The translations under genes and the position numbers were made by a program. The notes beneath the pieces are model-generated. The model ran no database searches. It saw only the letters and a list, made by a program, of their open reading frames with translations, and was not told the DNA's origin. A stretch of DNA of 64,000 nucleotides from Antedon bifida (taxonomy: Eukaryota > Echinodermata > Crinoidea > Comatulida > Antedonidae), in NCBI GenBank assembly GCA_963402885.1, contig OY727093.1, forward strand, positions 22,071,409-22,135,408, given 5' to 3'. How positions within the stretch are numbered: the first letter of the stretch is position 1; each line of letters opens with the position of its first letter. Positions 33,075-42,984 of this stretch are shown here, piece by piece.

Positions 33075-33587
33075 ATGCATCTGCTATATCAAACAAAATC
33101 AATACAAAAGATGTTAACCTTTGTGCATTTATTGCTTTTTTACCATCTATCTACTGTATGCCCACGTGCTGATGAAGAAATATTCCAGCAGAGAGTTGAT
33201 CAATTGAATGTTAACATAAAAGAAATGGCAAAGGAAATGGATTGTGTGGTGTCTGACAATGACTTATCTTTCAAACTGTCAAACAATAAATGCGAAACAT
33301 CTACTTTAAACAGAAGTAAACTACATCTAAGTACTCAGGGAACCAAGCGTCTTATCAATAACATCAATGACGTTCACCAAATAATTAAAATCAGGAAAAC
33401 TCATCAAGGTAAGAAGGAATTTCATCCCCGTTTACACCAATCACAAACAAAGAAAACAACAAGATGTTACTTTTGCGGAGAAACGAATCATGTAATGAAG
33501 GACTGTAAGCATGGACAGCCAATCAGATGCAGATGCTGCAAGCAACAAGGCCACAAGGAGAATCATAACGTATGTAGACAACATTAG
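33075..33587 (+). CDS. LINE ORF1-like protein with CCHC zinc knuckles
   Basis: The 170-codon frame has a hydrophobic start and a Lys-rich middle. At its C-terminus are two Cys/His clusters: CYFCGETNHVMKDC, a canonical CX2CX4HX4C knuckle, and CRCCKQQGHKENHNVC, a variant. Such ORF1 products bind element RNA. The start codon is uncertain; the region around residues 1-30 may not be part of the protein. It may be a C-terminal fragment of a longer ORF1. Confidence 0.6.
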   Translation: MHLLYQTKSIQKMLTFVHLLLFYHLSTVCPRADEEIFQQRVDQLNVNIKEMAKEMDCVVSDNDLSFKLSNNKCETSTLNRSKLHLSTQGTKRLINNINDVHQIIKIRKTHQGKKEFHPRLHQSQTKKTTRCYFCGETNHVMKDCKHGQPIRCRCCKQQGHKENHNVCRQH

Positions 33588-33620
33588 GAATTTGGCAAAG
33601 AAGATGATGCCGTACCCACC

Positions 33621-34127
33621 ATGGGAAGCCATCTGAGCGGTAAAGATACTAATACTAACTTAAGTGTAAATGATGATAATATGTACAAATATAAACTAAC
33701 TAATTCTTATGTTATTAACCATTCTTTTAATTTTGATTTATTGTTCGATGAATGTACTGATTGTTTCTCTTGTACTGACAATGCAAATATGGTGCAACCC
33801 CATAATCATGTTACCTCTGTAAATAATGAGAAACAATATTATGATGATAGTTATGTTAATAATGAACACAATAGTTCACCCATAAAACGAAAAAGAGTTA
33901 GAAGAGGGAAAAATAAATCTTCAAAATTGAATTCAAACATCAAAATTGCCTTTCATAATATTAGAGGATATAAAAGTAAGAAAAAGGAAATAAGTTATAT
34001 AATCAAACAACAAAAATTTGATATCTTTGGAATGGTTGAAACTTTTCTAAATAATGATGAAGTCATAGATATTACAAATTACAATTGGATTGGAAAAAAT
34101 CAAAAGGGGGAATTGGATTGCTTATAA
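33621..34127 (+). pseudogene. LINE ORF2 N-terminus: start of endonuclease
   Basis: After a basic stretch (KRKRVRRGKNKS) the frame reads KIAFHNIRGYKSKKKEISYI and FDIFGMVETFL, with the catalytic-type Asn and Glu of an APE-like endonuclease. It leaves frame near 34,110, where the coding continues in the next frame (KGGIGLLIN). Confidence 0.75.
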
Positions 34128-35920
34128 ATAAAAATATTAAAATTTTGGAAAATGATCTTTTAAATTCACAATCAGATGACTTAGAAAGGTGTTGGACAAA
34201 GGTACAATTTGGAGGTAACTCAGACTTTATATACCATGTTGCAGTTTGTTACTTCCCATGTGAAGGGTCTGATAAATGCCTAACCGATGAATTGTATACA
34301 GCTCTGCTTTCGGAAATTTTTATAATTAAAGATAATAATGAAGATGCCAAAATCATTATCCTTGGGGATTTTAATGGTAAAGTAGGTAACATGATTAAAG
34401 GGGGAGATCCTATTACTAATTATAATGGGCAAGGGTTAATTGACCTTTGTAATAATGGTGAATTAACTATGCTTAACGCCTCTGACAAATGTGCTGGTAC
34501 TTTAACTTGGGTACAAAAGAACCAAGCCAGCATACTAGATTACGCCATTGTTTCACAGGAAACCTATGAAGTAACAAAAGAATTGTTTATTGATGAATTT
34601 GGACTGTATAATTATGGAAGTGATCATAACATGCTGGTAATCACACTACTAGAGAATAATATTTGTAAAACCAGTAAGGTGACAAAAACTAACACAAAAC
34701 ATTGGAATATCCCTAAAGATTGGAGTGATTTTAGTAGTTCAATTAACTACGACTTTAAAGATTGGGATCCTAGTCGTTTAGATGCGAACGATGCTTGGGT
34801 AGAGTGGAAAAACAAAGTTACGCTAGTTGCAGAGAATACAATAGGCTATAAGAAAACGAGATCAAACAAAAAGATATGGTTTGATAAAGAAACAAAATAT
34901 GCGATAAATCAACGAAGACAATCGTGTCGAGCACATAGATTATATTCTAAGAATAAACATAATATTGATTTTGATATCAATTATTGTAATTCTCTATGGG
35001 AAACATACCAAGAGAAGCGGAAATTCTGTAAATCACTTTTTAAACGCAAAATTATGCAAAAGAAAATATCAAATTGCTCAAAAATTATGGATAAAGGAGG
35101 GCCTCAATCTAAGGAATTTTGGAATGAACTCAAAGGCAAACGACAGAAACAAAATGTTGATTCTATCCTAATACCAGGAACTTCAAGATATTCTTCAGAC
35201 CATGATGATATGAAAAATTCGCTAAAATTACACTTTGGCAATATTGCAAAATTTAATACAACTAATAGTAACGATATTCTCCACTCTTCCCACGATAATA
35301 ATAGTAACAGTAATGATATTCATTGTGATCATATTTTAGATAATGTAAATATTTCATTTGATGATGTCGCTTATGCTATATCAAAGGCAAAAAATAACAA
35401 AAGTCCAGGTATTGACACTATAACAAACGAAATGTTAAAAAACGGAGGTAATCTAATCACATTATCACTCCAAAAATTGTTTACCAGAATTATACAAACT
35501 GAAACTATACCGAATGAATGGAATGAAGGGATAATTATCCCAATATTTAAAAAAGGAGATCGACGTGATCTCAATAATTATCGAGGTATCACACTTAATT
35601 CATGTGTTTCAAAAATTTTTAATCGAATTATTGCATATAATATTTCTCAATTTTTAGAAGAAAATGACATCCTTGGTGAAGTCCAAGGGGGCTTTCGGAC
35701 AGATAGAAGATGTGAAGACCACATTTTTGTCTTGAAAAGCATTATCGCCACAAGGCGTGCTGAGGGTAAAAAAAAATTTCTGGCCTTTTTGGACTTTAAA
35801 AAAGCCTTTGATTCAGTCTGGCGACAAGGGTTAATTACTGCTGCCAAAAGAATTGGTATCCGTGGTAAACAAGGCTGTTCATTGTCACCAGTTCTTTTTC
35901 TATTTACATTAACGAACTAA
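34085..35920 (+). pseudogene. LINE ORF2: endonuclease end and reverse transcriptase, partly deleted
   Basis: Endonuclease motifs continue with KGGIGLLIN, AVCYFPCEG, ILGDFNGKVG, LDYAIVS and YGSDHNML. RT starts near residue 420 (KNNKSPGIDTITNEML, PIFKKGDRRDLNNYRGITL, GFRTDRRCEDH, AFLDFKKAFDSVW). Between RIGIRGK and QGCSLSPVLF about 50 residues expected in this RT are absent, an internal deletion near 35,863. The frame ends soon after. Confidence 0.8.
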
Positions 35921-37214
35921 ATAATCTAATCAAAAGTCATAAACTAGGTAAATCTATGGCACACAAATAGGTGCACTATTTTTTGCTAATGACGTGGTTT
36001 TAATCGGTGACAATGAGTCTGAACTTGTGAAACTACTTAAAGTAGCAAGTGATTATTCACAAACATGGAAATTAGAGTTTAATTTTAACAAATCAAATGT
36101 GCTGGTCACAGGGCAAAGAGTTAATCCACATAGAACATGGAGCCTTGGTAATCATTATATCACAGAAATAGAAAGGTATAAATATCTTGGTGTAATAATA
36201 TCACGTTCATATACAGATTCAGACAATATCAATGAAGTAATCAAAAAGGGAAATAGGATAATAGCCTATATTACCTCTATTATAAACAATCAGAATGATT
36301 TCAATAGGGTATACTATGGTGATTTATGGAGAACAATAGGATTACCAACAATTAATTACGCCTCTGCAATATGGTTATGTAACTCTAAAGGTTCACTAAA
36401 TAGGTTAGAAAATTTACAATACCAAATGGCTAGAATTATTTTGAAGGCACCAAGAAACGTCGCGAAAGCGGCATTGATTGGTGACCTAGGATGGGAGACA
36501 CTCTACACCATTCAAAATAAATTTAGGATGTCCTACTTTAACAGAATTAAAAATATGGACGACCAAAGGTGGCAAAAACTCCTATGTAAATCTATAATGG
36601 ATGTAGAAGATAAGGTGAAATGGAAGTGGATTAACCATATCAAAGATTTATTATGTAAATTTGATTTAGGAAATAAGTTTAATTTAAATCCGGAAAGTCA
36701 ATGGTTTAAGAGTTTTACACATGCCAACTCTCTAGAAAATATCAAGGAATGGTTAGAAGGTGCAAAAACAAAGTCAACCCTCTCCGAATATTTGAAATAT
36801 AAACATGAACCTAAATTGAATTTTGATTCCATTAGTTTAAAGTTTAAAGCGAGGTCTAACTCTCTTGATTTAGAAGGTAGAAAAAATGCATGGTCAGAAA
36901 ATGAGACTGGTTTTTGCAAGCTATGCAACAATCAATTAATTGAAACTACAGACCATTTTCTACTTGAATGTTCAAACCTTAAAAATGTAAGAGATACACA
37001 TTTTAACTTACTAAAAATTGATTTATTGTATTGTGGTTATGATACATTCTGGGAGAATTTTAGAAGTGGTACAATCGAATACCAACATCATATTTTACTT
37101 GATGACCTTTATTTAGAATTTCCATTTGAGAGAATAGGTGAAATTGTAGACTATCACTGTAAACAATACTTAACTGCTGCATGGAGACATAGAAAGACTA
37201 CACTTAATATATAA
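35920..37214 (+). pseudogene. LINE RT active-site region with FAND and C-terminal domain
   Basis: In the frame upstream of the first ATG (35,994) the catalytic box reads FFANDVVLIGDN, so the first Asp of the usual FADD/YADD pair is Asn and the enzyme should be dead. The following 406 codons hold the RT thumb (YKYLGVIISRS, NYASAIWLC) and end in CKLCNNQLIETTDHFLLEC, a C-terminal Cys/His motif seen in several LINE clades. Confidence 0.8.
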
Positions 37215-37363
37215 TATATAAATATTTACCTCCCACCATATTATCTACTAACATTTATTTTACCATTTATCTATTTCAATAATATATTATATTTTTTAAA
37301 TTTTGTTTTCTTCCTTCAAAATTATATAATGTAACCTAAATCTAAATAAAATAAATAAATAAT

Positions 37364-38011
37364 ACAGTACTAAAAATAAGACTAAATAGTATAATAAAAA
37401 TAGTATCACGTTTAATTAAATTATAAATAACTATTAAAATTAAATATAATAAGAACAAATAATCATATAACAGTTGCATTTATTTTAATAATAACAGTAT
37501 AATAAAATCAATTAGCAATTATATATATATATTTTTTTAGTAATAATAATGATAATATATTCGCTTTAAACTTGAAAATATTAATAATACTGATAATAAA
37601 TAGATAATAACATTAACTCCATCATATAGGTTAAGTATTGTTCGATCTGTAAGATTACCTTGTTTTTACTATTTCATTTTACTTGTATAATTCGCTTCTT
37701 AGTTAAGACTTAAATGTTATTTTTGATACAGTTTTTCTTTTTGTTTTTACATTGCCTTATAAACGTGTGCCGCTGATACAAAAGCGTTTGTTCAATAAAT
37801 TTATCTTATCTATCTTACCATTTAAACAAAATACAGTGATTGAACACATTACCAATATCTGTCAAGATGGTGATAACATCTTTGAAGAGAATCTTGCATC
37901 CCAAAGAACTATAGATTATTCATGGTTTTGCTGTTTCTTTGGATGAATTATTGATAAAGTCATAAATTTGTCACATTCAAAGTCAATATTGAAGTCAATA
38001 TACCAGGCTGA
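37364..38011. other. Intergenic, very AT-rich
   Basis: Low-complexity TA-rich sequence. No gene seen. Confidence 0.4.
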
Positions 38012-38163
38012 AGAAGTAGTCTTAATTGAGTTTGACCAAAATTAATACAGCACTATATTTACTACTCTAATGGAGTGCTTATGCAGAAGTCATCACATTA
38101 GATTTTCACCGTTTGAAGACAACTCATATAAATTTGCCAATCTGAATTTCCACTATCTAATGG

Positions 38164-38346
38164 TGTAGTGTCGTACAGTTTATAAATGGGTTATTTAGTA
38201 AACACATCCTGGCAACGCCAAACTCGTGTAGAATATGCATGCGTGCAGGACACGCAGTAGTACCAAACAGGATATAATAAAAAAGATAGAACTGCATTTA
38301 TAGTGTCTACCGAATCGTCATTAAAGTCATCGTAAACAATATTACA
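38164..38346 (+). repeat. Gypsy 5' LTR, outer copy
   Basis: 183 bp, TG...CA termini, preceded by AATGG. Identical by eye to 38,525-38,707. Confidence 0.9.
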
Positions 38347-38524
38347 CTGGCGACGAGTAGGATCAAGTAAAGTGAAGTAGTCTTAATTGAGTTTGACCAA
38401 AATTAATACAGCACTATATTTACTACTCTAATGGAGTGCTTATGCAGAAGTCATCACATTAGATTTTCACCGTTTGAAGACAACTCATATAAATTTGCCA
38501 ATCTGAATTTCCACTATCTAATGG

Positions 38525-38707
38525 TGTAGTGTCGTACAGTTTATAAATGGGTTATTTAGTAAACACATCCTGGCAACGCCAAACTCGTGTAGAATATGCA
38601 TGCGTGCAGGACACGCAGTAGTACCAAACAGGATATAATAAAAAAGATAGAACTGCATTTATAGTGTCTACCGAATCGTCATTAAAGTCATCGTAAACAA
38701 TATTACA
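38525..38707 (+). repeat. Gypsy 5' LTR, inner copy
   Basis: 183 bp, also preceded by AATGG because the flank is part of the duplicated block. The leader after it runs into the gag start at 38,734. Confidence 0.9.
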
Positions 38708-38733
38708 CTGGCGACGAGTAGGATCAAGTAAAA

Positions 38734-39714
38734 ATGGAATCCACACTGGCAAACTTCCCGAACTTCAAAATACGAAATTCCGGCGACGATGCGCAAGAAT
38801 TCGAAAAATACGCAGGCCGACTCGGAAATTTTTTCACGGCTATGAACATCCGGGACGACAAGAGGAAGAGAGCACTGTTGCTTCACTATGCAGGTGAGAA
38901 GGTATACGATATTTTTGGGACTTTGCAAAATACAGGCAATACTTATGATGAGGCCAAACTAGCAATGAAAAACTACTTTGAGCCCAAGAAGAATATTCCA
39001 TTCGCCATCTACACCTTCCGTCAGTTAAGCCAAAATGCCAGCGAGTCGATTGACGACTACGTCACACGCTTACGTCAGGCTGCTAGGACATGCTCGTTTG
39101 CGGACGTTGATGGTGAAATAAAAATGCAAATAATATCTCACTGTTGCTCGCCAAAGCTTAGACATGCGGCTCTACGAGATCCTACGCTAACGCTAGACAA
39201 GATCTTGGAGTACGCGCGTGCACTCGAGGCATCGCAAAAACAAGCGTCTGAGATTGAAAGCAAAAAGGGAAATCCCCAGTACGTCAATTGTTCTGCAGCG
39301 GCGACGACGACCAGCAAGCAGAGGACACAGGCTAAGCATACTGGTAGTAGTAGTAGGCATAGCTACACTTCCAAGCAAACCAAAACTAACAATATCTGTC
39401 GTAGATGTGGAGGTAACTACCCACACACTGGTCCCTGTCCAGCCATGGGCAAGTCTTGTAATTTGTGCAGCAAACCTAATCATTTTGCAAGCGTATGTAG
39501 ATCTAGTGGTAGTAATGTAGCAGCCAAGTCAAGTAGGCCCCCTTCCAAAAAGGCAGTTAATGCTATGAATAGCGATGATCGAAAAGCTGAATCATCAGAG
39601 GATGAGTATTCTTTCTCGTTGAAAAATGAAACCAAAGCGAAGCTACCAAAAGCAACACTGAAGGTAAACAATGTTAGTTTACAATTGCTAATCGACAGTC
39701 AACATCGTGACTGA
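38734..39714 (+). CDS. gag: Gypsy Gag with start of protease
   Basis: The 326-codon frame starts 26 bp after the inner LTR. Residues ~1-175 form the capsid-like region (FRQLSQNASESIDDYVTRLR). Two zinc clusters follow at 222-235 (CRRC...HTGPC) and 242-255 (CNLCSKPNHFASVC, a CX2CX4HX4C knuckle) for RNA packaging. Residues ~300-320 enter the aspartic protease (LQLLIDS), but the frame is lost inside the active-site motif, where a few bases are missing. Confidence 0.85.
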   Translation: MESTLANFPNFKIRNSGDDAQEFEKYAGRLGNFFTAMNIRDDKRKRALLLHYAGEKVYDIFGTLQNTGNTYDEAKLAMKNYFEPKKNIPFAIYTFRQLSQNASESIDDYVTRLRQAARTCSFADVDGEIKMQIISHCCSPKLRHAALRDPTLTLDKILEYARALEASQKQASEIESKKGNPQYVNCSAAATTTSKQRTQAKHTGSSSRHSYTSKQTKTNNICRRCGGNYPHTGPCPAMGKSCNLCSKPNHFASVCRSSGSNVAAKSSRPPSKKAVNAMNSDDRKAESSEDEYSFSLKNETKAKLPKATLKVNNVSLQLLIDSQHRD

Positions 39715-40208
39715 AGACGTAGCCAAAAAGCTTAAGGTGAAAATAGGTAAAACGAACATGAAGATATATCCTTATGCTGCCGACACCCCCTTAAAGTTTT
39801 GGGTGGATTCAAGCGATGGTGGAATCGAGCAAAAAGGTTGTCCTCGCGGATTTTGTTATTGTAAAACGTGGCCCCACTCCAATTATCGGATACAGCACAG
39901 GGGTAGAGCTTGGAATCATTGACATAACATGTAGCATCCCACAACAACCCATGACGGACATAACCGCAAAATACGAGAATGTGTTCAAAGGACTGGGTAA
40001 GATGAAAGATGCAACAATCAAATTGCACATCAACCCCGACGCCAAGCCTGTTAATCAAATTCACCGCAGAATACCATTCCACCAACGCGCCGTAGTGGAA
40101 GAATGCCTTGACAGAATGCTGCAAGATGAAGTTATAGAGCCAGCACCTGGACCACACACCTGGATCAATCCGATCGTACTTGTACCCAAAAGCAATGGTA
40201 AAACGTGA
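39707..40208 (+). pseudogene. pol: Gypsy protease and RT start, with frameshifts
   Basis: After the break at ~39,697 the protease continues in a second frame (NIVTEDVAKKLKVKIG, YPYAADTP), then shifts again near 39,790-39,812 to a third frame (SKKVVLADFVIVKRG, IIGYSTGVELGI). That frame leads into the RT (PFHQRAVVEECLDRMLQDEV, WINPIVLVPK) and is stopped by TGA at 40,206-40,208. Several single-base lesions within 120 bp in an otherwise young copy raise the possibility of sequence errors. Confidence 0.8.
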
Positions 40209-42677
40209 ATGGTTGTGGACATGCGTGAGGCAAACAAAGCGATAGGACGCGAGAGGTACTTAACGCCAACGCTAGATGATATAATTTGCAAGCTAACAGG
40301 CGCTACCGTGTTTAGCAAAATCGACATGAACAGCGGGTACCAACAACTACTTCTGCATCCTGATTCGCGCAACATAAGTACATTCTCTACGCACAAAGGA
40401 CTGTATCGTTACAAGCGATTATTTTACGGTGTCAACGCTGCGCACGAGATCTTCAATGAAAAAGTCAAAAACATGCTGAGCGGAGTACAGAACCAACTCA
40501 ACATAAGTGATGACATTATAATTTTTGGTAAAGACACTAAGGAACATGATGAACCTTTAAATGCTGTATTTGAATGTTTGCGTGATTCTAATGTTACAGT
40601 AAACAAAGATAAATGTGAATTTTACAAGTCAAATATCACGTTTTTTGGCATGGTTTTTTCCAAGGAGGGAATTTCCCCAGATCCTAGGAAAGTTACTGCG
40701 ATCAAAGCATTAAAGGCCCCAGAATGCATTACAGAATTGCGTTCCCTTTTTGGTATGGTTAATTTTCTCAGTCGGTTCATTCCAAATTATGCCACTATTA
40801 CAGCACCTATGCGTAAGTTGCTACAAAGTGACACCAAATTTGAATGGGGTGAAGAGCAAAACAAAGCTCTAGAAATGCTCAAGGATAAGCTCAATTCTGA
40901 TCGTGTTATGGCATATTTCGACCCCACACAAACCACCGATGTTTATGTAGACGCTAGTCCAGTGGGTCTAGCTGGGATCTTAATGCAAGATGACAAAGTC
41001 GTTTTCTGTGGTAATAGGTCATTAACAGCCACTGAAAAAAGGTATTCCCAAATTGAACGGGAGGCATTGGCCATCGCATGGGCGTGCCCTTATTTTCGAC
41101 TGTTTCTAGTTGGCAAACCATTTAGAGTCTTTACTGACCACAAACCGCTACTTTCACTGTTTAACAACCCACGGTCCAAACCCTCTCTCAGAATAGAAAA
41201 TTGGATACTAAGGTTGCAAATGTTTCAGTTTGAAGTATGTTTCCAAAAAGGTTCGACTAATCCTGCCGACTATATGTCACGGTACACATTAGATAAGTGT
41301 AATGAAGTAAATAACTGTGTGACTGACAGTGCCACTGCATATGTAAATAGGTGTATTGAACAAGCTGAACCTAATGCAATGACTATTGCCGACATTCAGT
41401 TAGCAACAGAGTCTGATAAAACGATTCAATGTGTTCTTAAGTTTATGCTAAATGATAATTGGGATATGGCCAAGTTGAAGCCAGAAGACCTAACTGATGT
41501 TGATCTAGAAGACCTCAAATCATATATGAATGTAAAAGATGAAATAATTTGTTCTGATGATGGCAAAATATTATTAAGAGGCAAAAATATCATTATCCCC
41601 CTTAGCTTAAGACGTAAAGTTGTTGACCTCGCTCACGAAGGGCACCAGGGGATAGTTAAGACAAAGAATTTATTGCGTTCTAAGGTCTGGTTCCCTAAGT
41701 TAGACAAACTTAGTGAAATAGTTGTAAAGGAGTGTATGTTGTGTCAGGCTGCAACTCCTCAATCAGTACGAGCCCCACTCAAAATGTCTGGTTTACCACA
41801 AAACAGATGGGAGCAGGTTAGCATAGATTTCGGTCATGTTAACAATGAATATGTAATGGTTGTAATCGATGATTACTCACGGTTCCCTGTTGTCGAGCTC
41901 CTAACTTCAACTTCAGCAAATGCTGTGATTCCGAAAATTGACAAAATTTTCAGCATGCTAGGGGTTCCCAAGGTTGTCCGGTCAGACAATGGCCCACCCT
42001 TCAACAGTGATGCATTTGATAAATTTTCAAAATATCTTGGTTTCCATCACAGGAAAGTAACTCCATTGTGGCCCGAGGCCAACGGTGAAGTCGAGCGCTT
42101 TATGCGCACGTTCAAGAAAGTATTATATACCTCTGAACACTGGAAACAAGACATGTACGTCTTTTTAAGAAATTATAGGGCGACCCCACATTGTACAACG
42201 GGTGTTTCACCAGCAAAGGCCCTCTTGGGTATGGACCTTAATATTCGGTTTCCATCTCTTAAAAGGGAGGAGAGTAGTAATGATGAGTCACTACGACAAA
42301 CTGACAATCGAAACAAAATTAAGATGAAGCATGATGCTGAAAAAAGGAGATGCATAACAGAATGTAATCTCAACGTAGGTGACACTGTGTTAGTAAAGCA
42401 AGAAAAAAACAACAAATTTACCACACCTTTCTGTAAAACACCTTTAATCATTGTACATAGAAATCATGATCTAATTACAGCTAAACACCCAGATGGTAAT
42501 AAGATAACCAGAAACTGGTCACATTTTAAAAAGGTGAATCTGCCAAATAGGGCACATGTAAATCCAAAACCGGTTTATAATGATGATACTGTTGTAGTGG
42601 GACAAGATCCGATCCCACAACAGACACGCAGATCTTGTAGACAAGCAAGACGGCCTCAAAGGCTAGTTGAGGAATAA
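40209..42677 (+). CDS. pol: Gypsy pol: RT, RNase H, integrase
   Basis: The 822-codon frame continues directly from the TGA. RT holds MVVDMREANKAI at its start and NISDDIIIFG, with the catalytic Asp pair at 101-102. RNase H includes VDASPVGLAGI (248-257), RYSQIEREALAIAW and TDHKPL. Integrase has HHCC residues H476, H479, C509 and C512 and catalytic D540 (SIDF), D593 (SDNGPPF) and E629 (GEVERF), all present. The end has a KIKMKHDAEKRR stretch and a basic tail. Without the upstream stop this would be a complete pol. Confidence 0.9.
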   Translation: MVVDMREANKAIGRERYLTPTLDDIICKLTGATVFSKIDMNSGYQQLLLHPDSRNISTFSTHKGLYRYKRLFYGVNAAHEIFNEKVKNMLSGVQNQLNISDDIIIFGKDTKEHDEPLNAVFECLRDSNVTVNKDKCEFYKSNITFFGMVFSKEGISPDPRKVTAIKALKAPECITELRSLFGMVNFLSRFIPNYATITAPMRKLLQSDTKFEWGEEQNKALEMLKDKLNSDRVMAYFDPTQTTDVYVDASPVGLAGILMQDDKVVFCGNRSLTATEKRYSQIEREALAIAWACPYFRLFLVGKPFRVFTDHKPLLSLFNNPRSKPSLRIENWILRLQMFQFEVCFQKGSTNPADYMSRYTLDKCNEVNNCVTDSATAYVNRCIEQAEPNAMTIADIQLATESDKTIQCVLKFMLNDNWDMAKLKPEDLTDVDLEDLKSYMNVKDEIICSDDGKILLRGKNIIIPLSLRRKVVDLAHEGHQGIVKTKNLLRSKVWFPKLDKLSEIVVKECMLCQAATPQSVRAPLKMSGLPQNRWEQVSIDFGHVNNEYVMVVIDDYSRFPVVELLTSTSANAVIPKIDKIFSMLGVPKVVRSDNGPPFNSDAFDKFSKYLGFHHRKVTPLWPEANGEVERFMRTFKKVLYTSEHWKQDMYVFLRNYRATPHCTTGVSPAKALLGMDLNIRFPSLKREESSNDESLRQTDNRNKIKMKHDAEKRRCITECNLNVGDTVLVKQEKNNKFTTPFCKTPLIIVHRNHDLITAKHPDGNKITRNWSHFKKVNLPNRAHVNPKPVYNDDTVVVGQDPIPQQTRRSCRQARRPQRLVEE

Positions 42678-42813
42678 TGCTATGCATTAGTCCAGAAAGT
42701 GAAAGCGTTAAGTTGTTTGTATATAGCAGTTGACAGTTTGTAAAAAAAAATGTTAAAACAATAACTCTTATTTCAATATCACAGTGTGCATTTTAAATCC
42801 AGTAGAAGGGAGA

Positions 42814-42979
42814 TGTAGTGTCGTACAGTTTATAAATGGGTTATTTAGTAAACACATCCTGGCAACGCCAAACTCGTGCAGGACACGCAGTAGTACCAAA
42901 CAGGATATAATAAAAAAGATAGAACTGCATTTATAGTGTCTACCGAATCGTCATTAAAGTCATCGTAAACAATATTACA
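42814..42979 (+). repeat. Gypsy 3' LTR with 17-bp deletion
   Basis: 166 bp. Relative to the 5' LTR it lacks 17 bp between two CGTG copies, as expected for slippage between 4-bp repeats. It is otherwise identical by eye and is followed by AATGG. Confidence 0.9.
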
Positions 42980-42984
42980 AATGG

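Larger units (their letters stand above)
33075..37363 (+). mobile_element. LINE with zinc-knuckle ORF1 and EN-RT ORF2, inactive
   Basis: The order ORF1 (33,075), endonuclease (33,900), RT (35,340) and C-terminal Cys/His motif (36,900) spans about 4.1 kb on the plus strand. It ends in an A/T-rich 3' UTR with (AAAT)n tail at 37,345-37,363. ORF2 is split by a frameshift at ~34,110, an internal RT deletion at ~35,860 and another frameshift at ~35,910. RT motifs (SPGIDTITNEML, GFRTDRRCEDH, QGCSLSPVLF) differ from the CR1/L2-like element at 4.3-7.8 kb. I do not assign a clade. Confidence 0.8.
38012..38733. repeat. 361-bp tandem duplication of flank + 5' LTR + primer-binding region
   Basis: Block 38,012-38,372 is repeated at 38,373-38,733 with no difference I can find. 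Each copy holds ~152 bp of host flank (GTAGTCTTAATTGAGTTTGA...CTATCTAATGG), the full 183-bp LTR and the leader CTGGCGACGAGTAGGATCAA. A duplication that joins host flank to element leader cannot come from normal retrotransposition. Confidence 0.9.
38164..42979 (+). mobile_element. Ty3/Gypsy retrotransposon, young but with broken pol
   Basis: LTRs lie at 38,164-38,346 and 38,525-38,707 (both 5' copies) and 42,814-42,979. They begin TGTAGTGTCG and end AATATTACA. The pentamer AATGG precedes the 5' LTR and follows the 3' LTR, giving a 5-bp target duplication. A CTGGCGACGAG leader follows the 5' LTR as a primer-binding region, and a purine tract (AGAAGGGAGA) precedes the 3' LTR. Gag, protease, RT, RNase H and integrase follow in standard Gypsy order. 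5' and 3' LTRs are identical apart from a 17-bp deletion, so insertion is recent. Confidence 0.95.
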
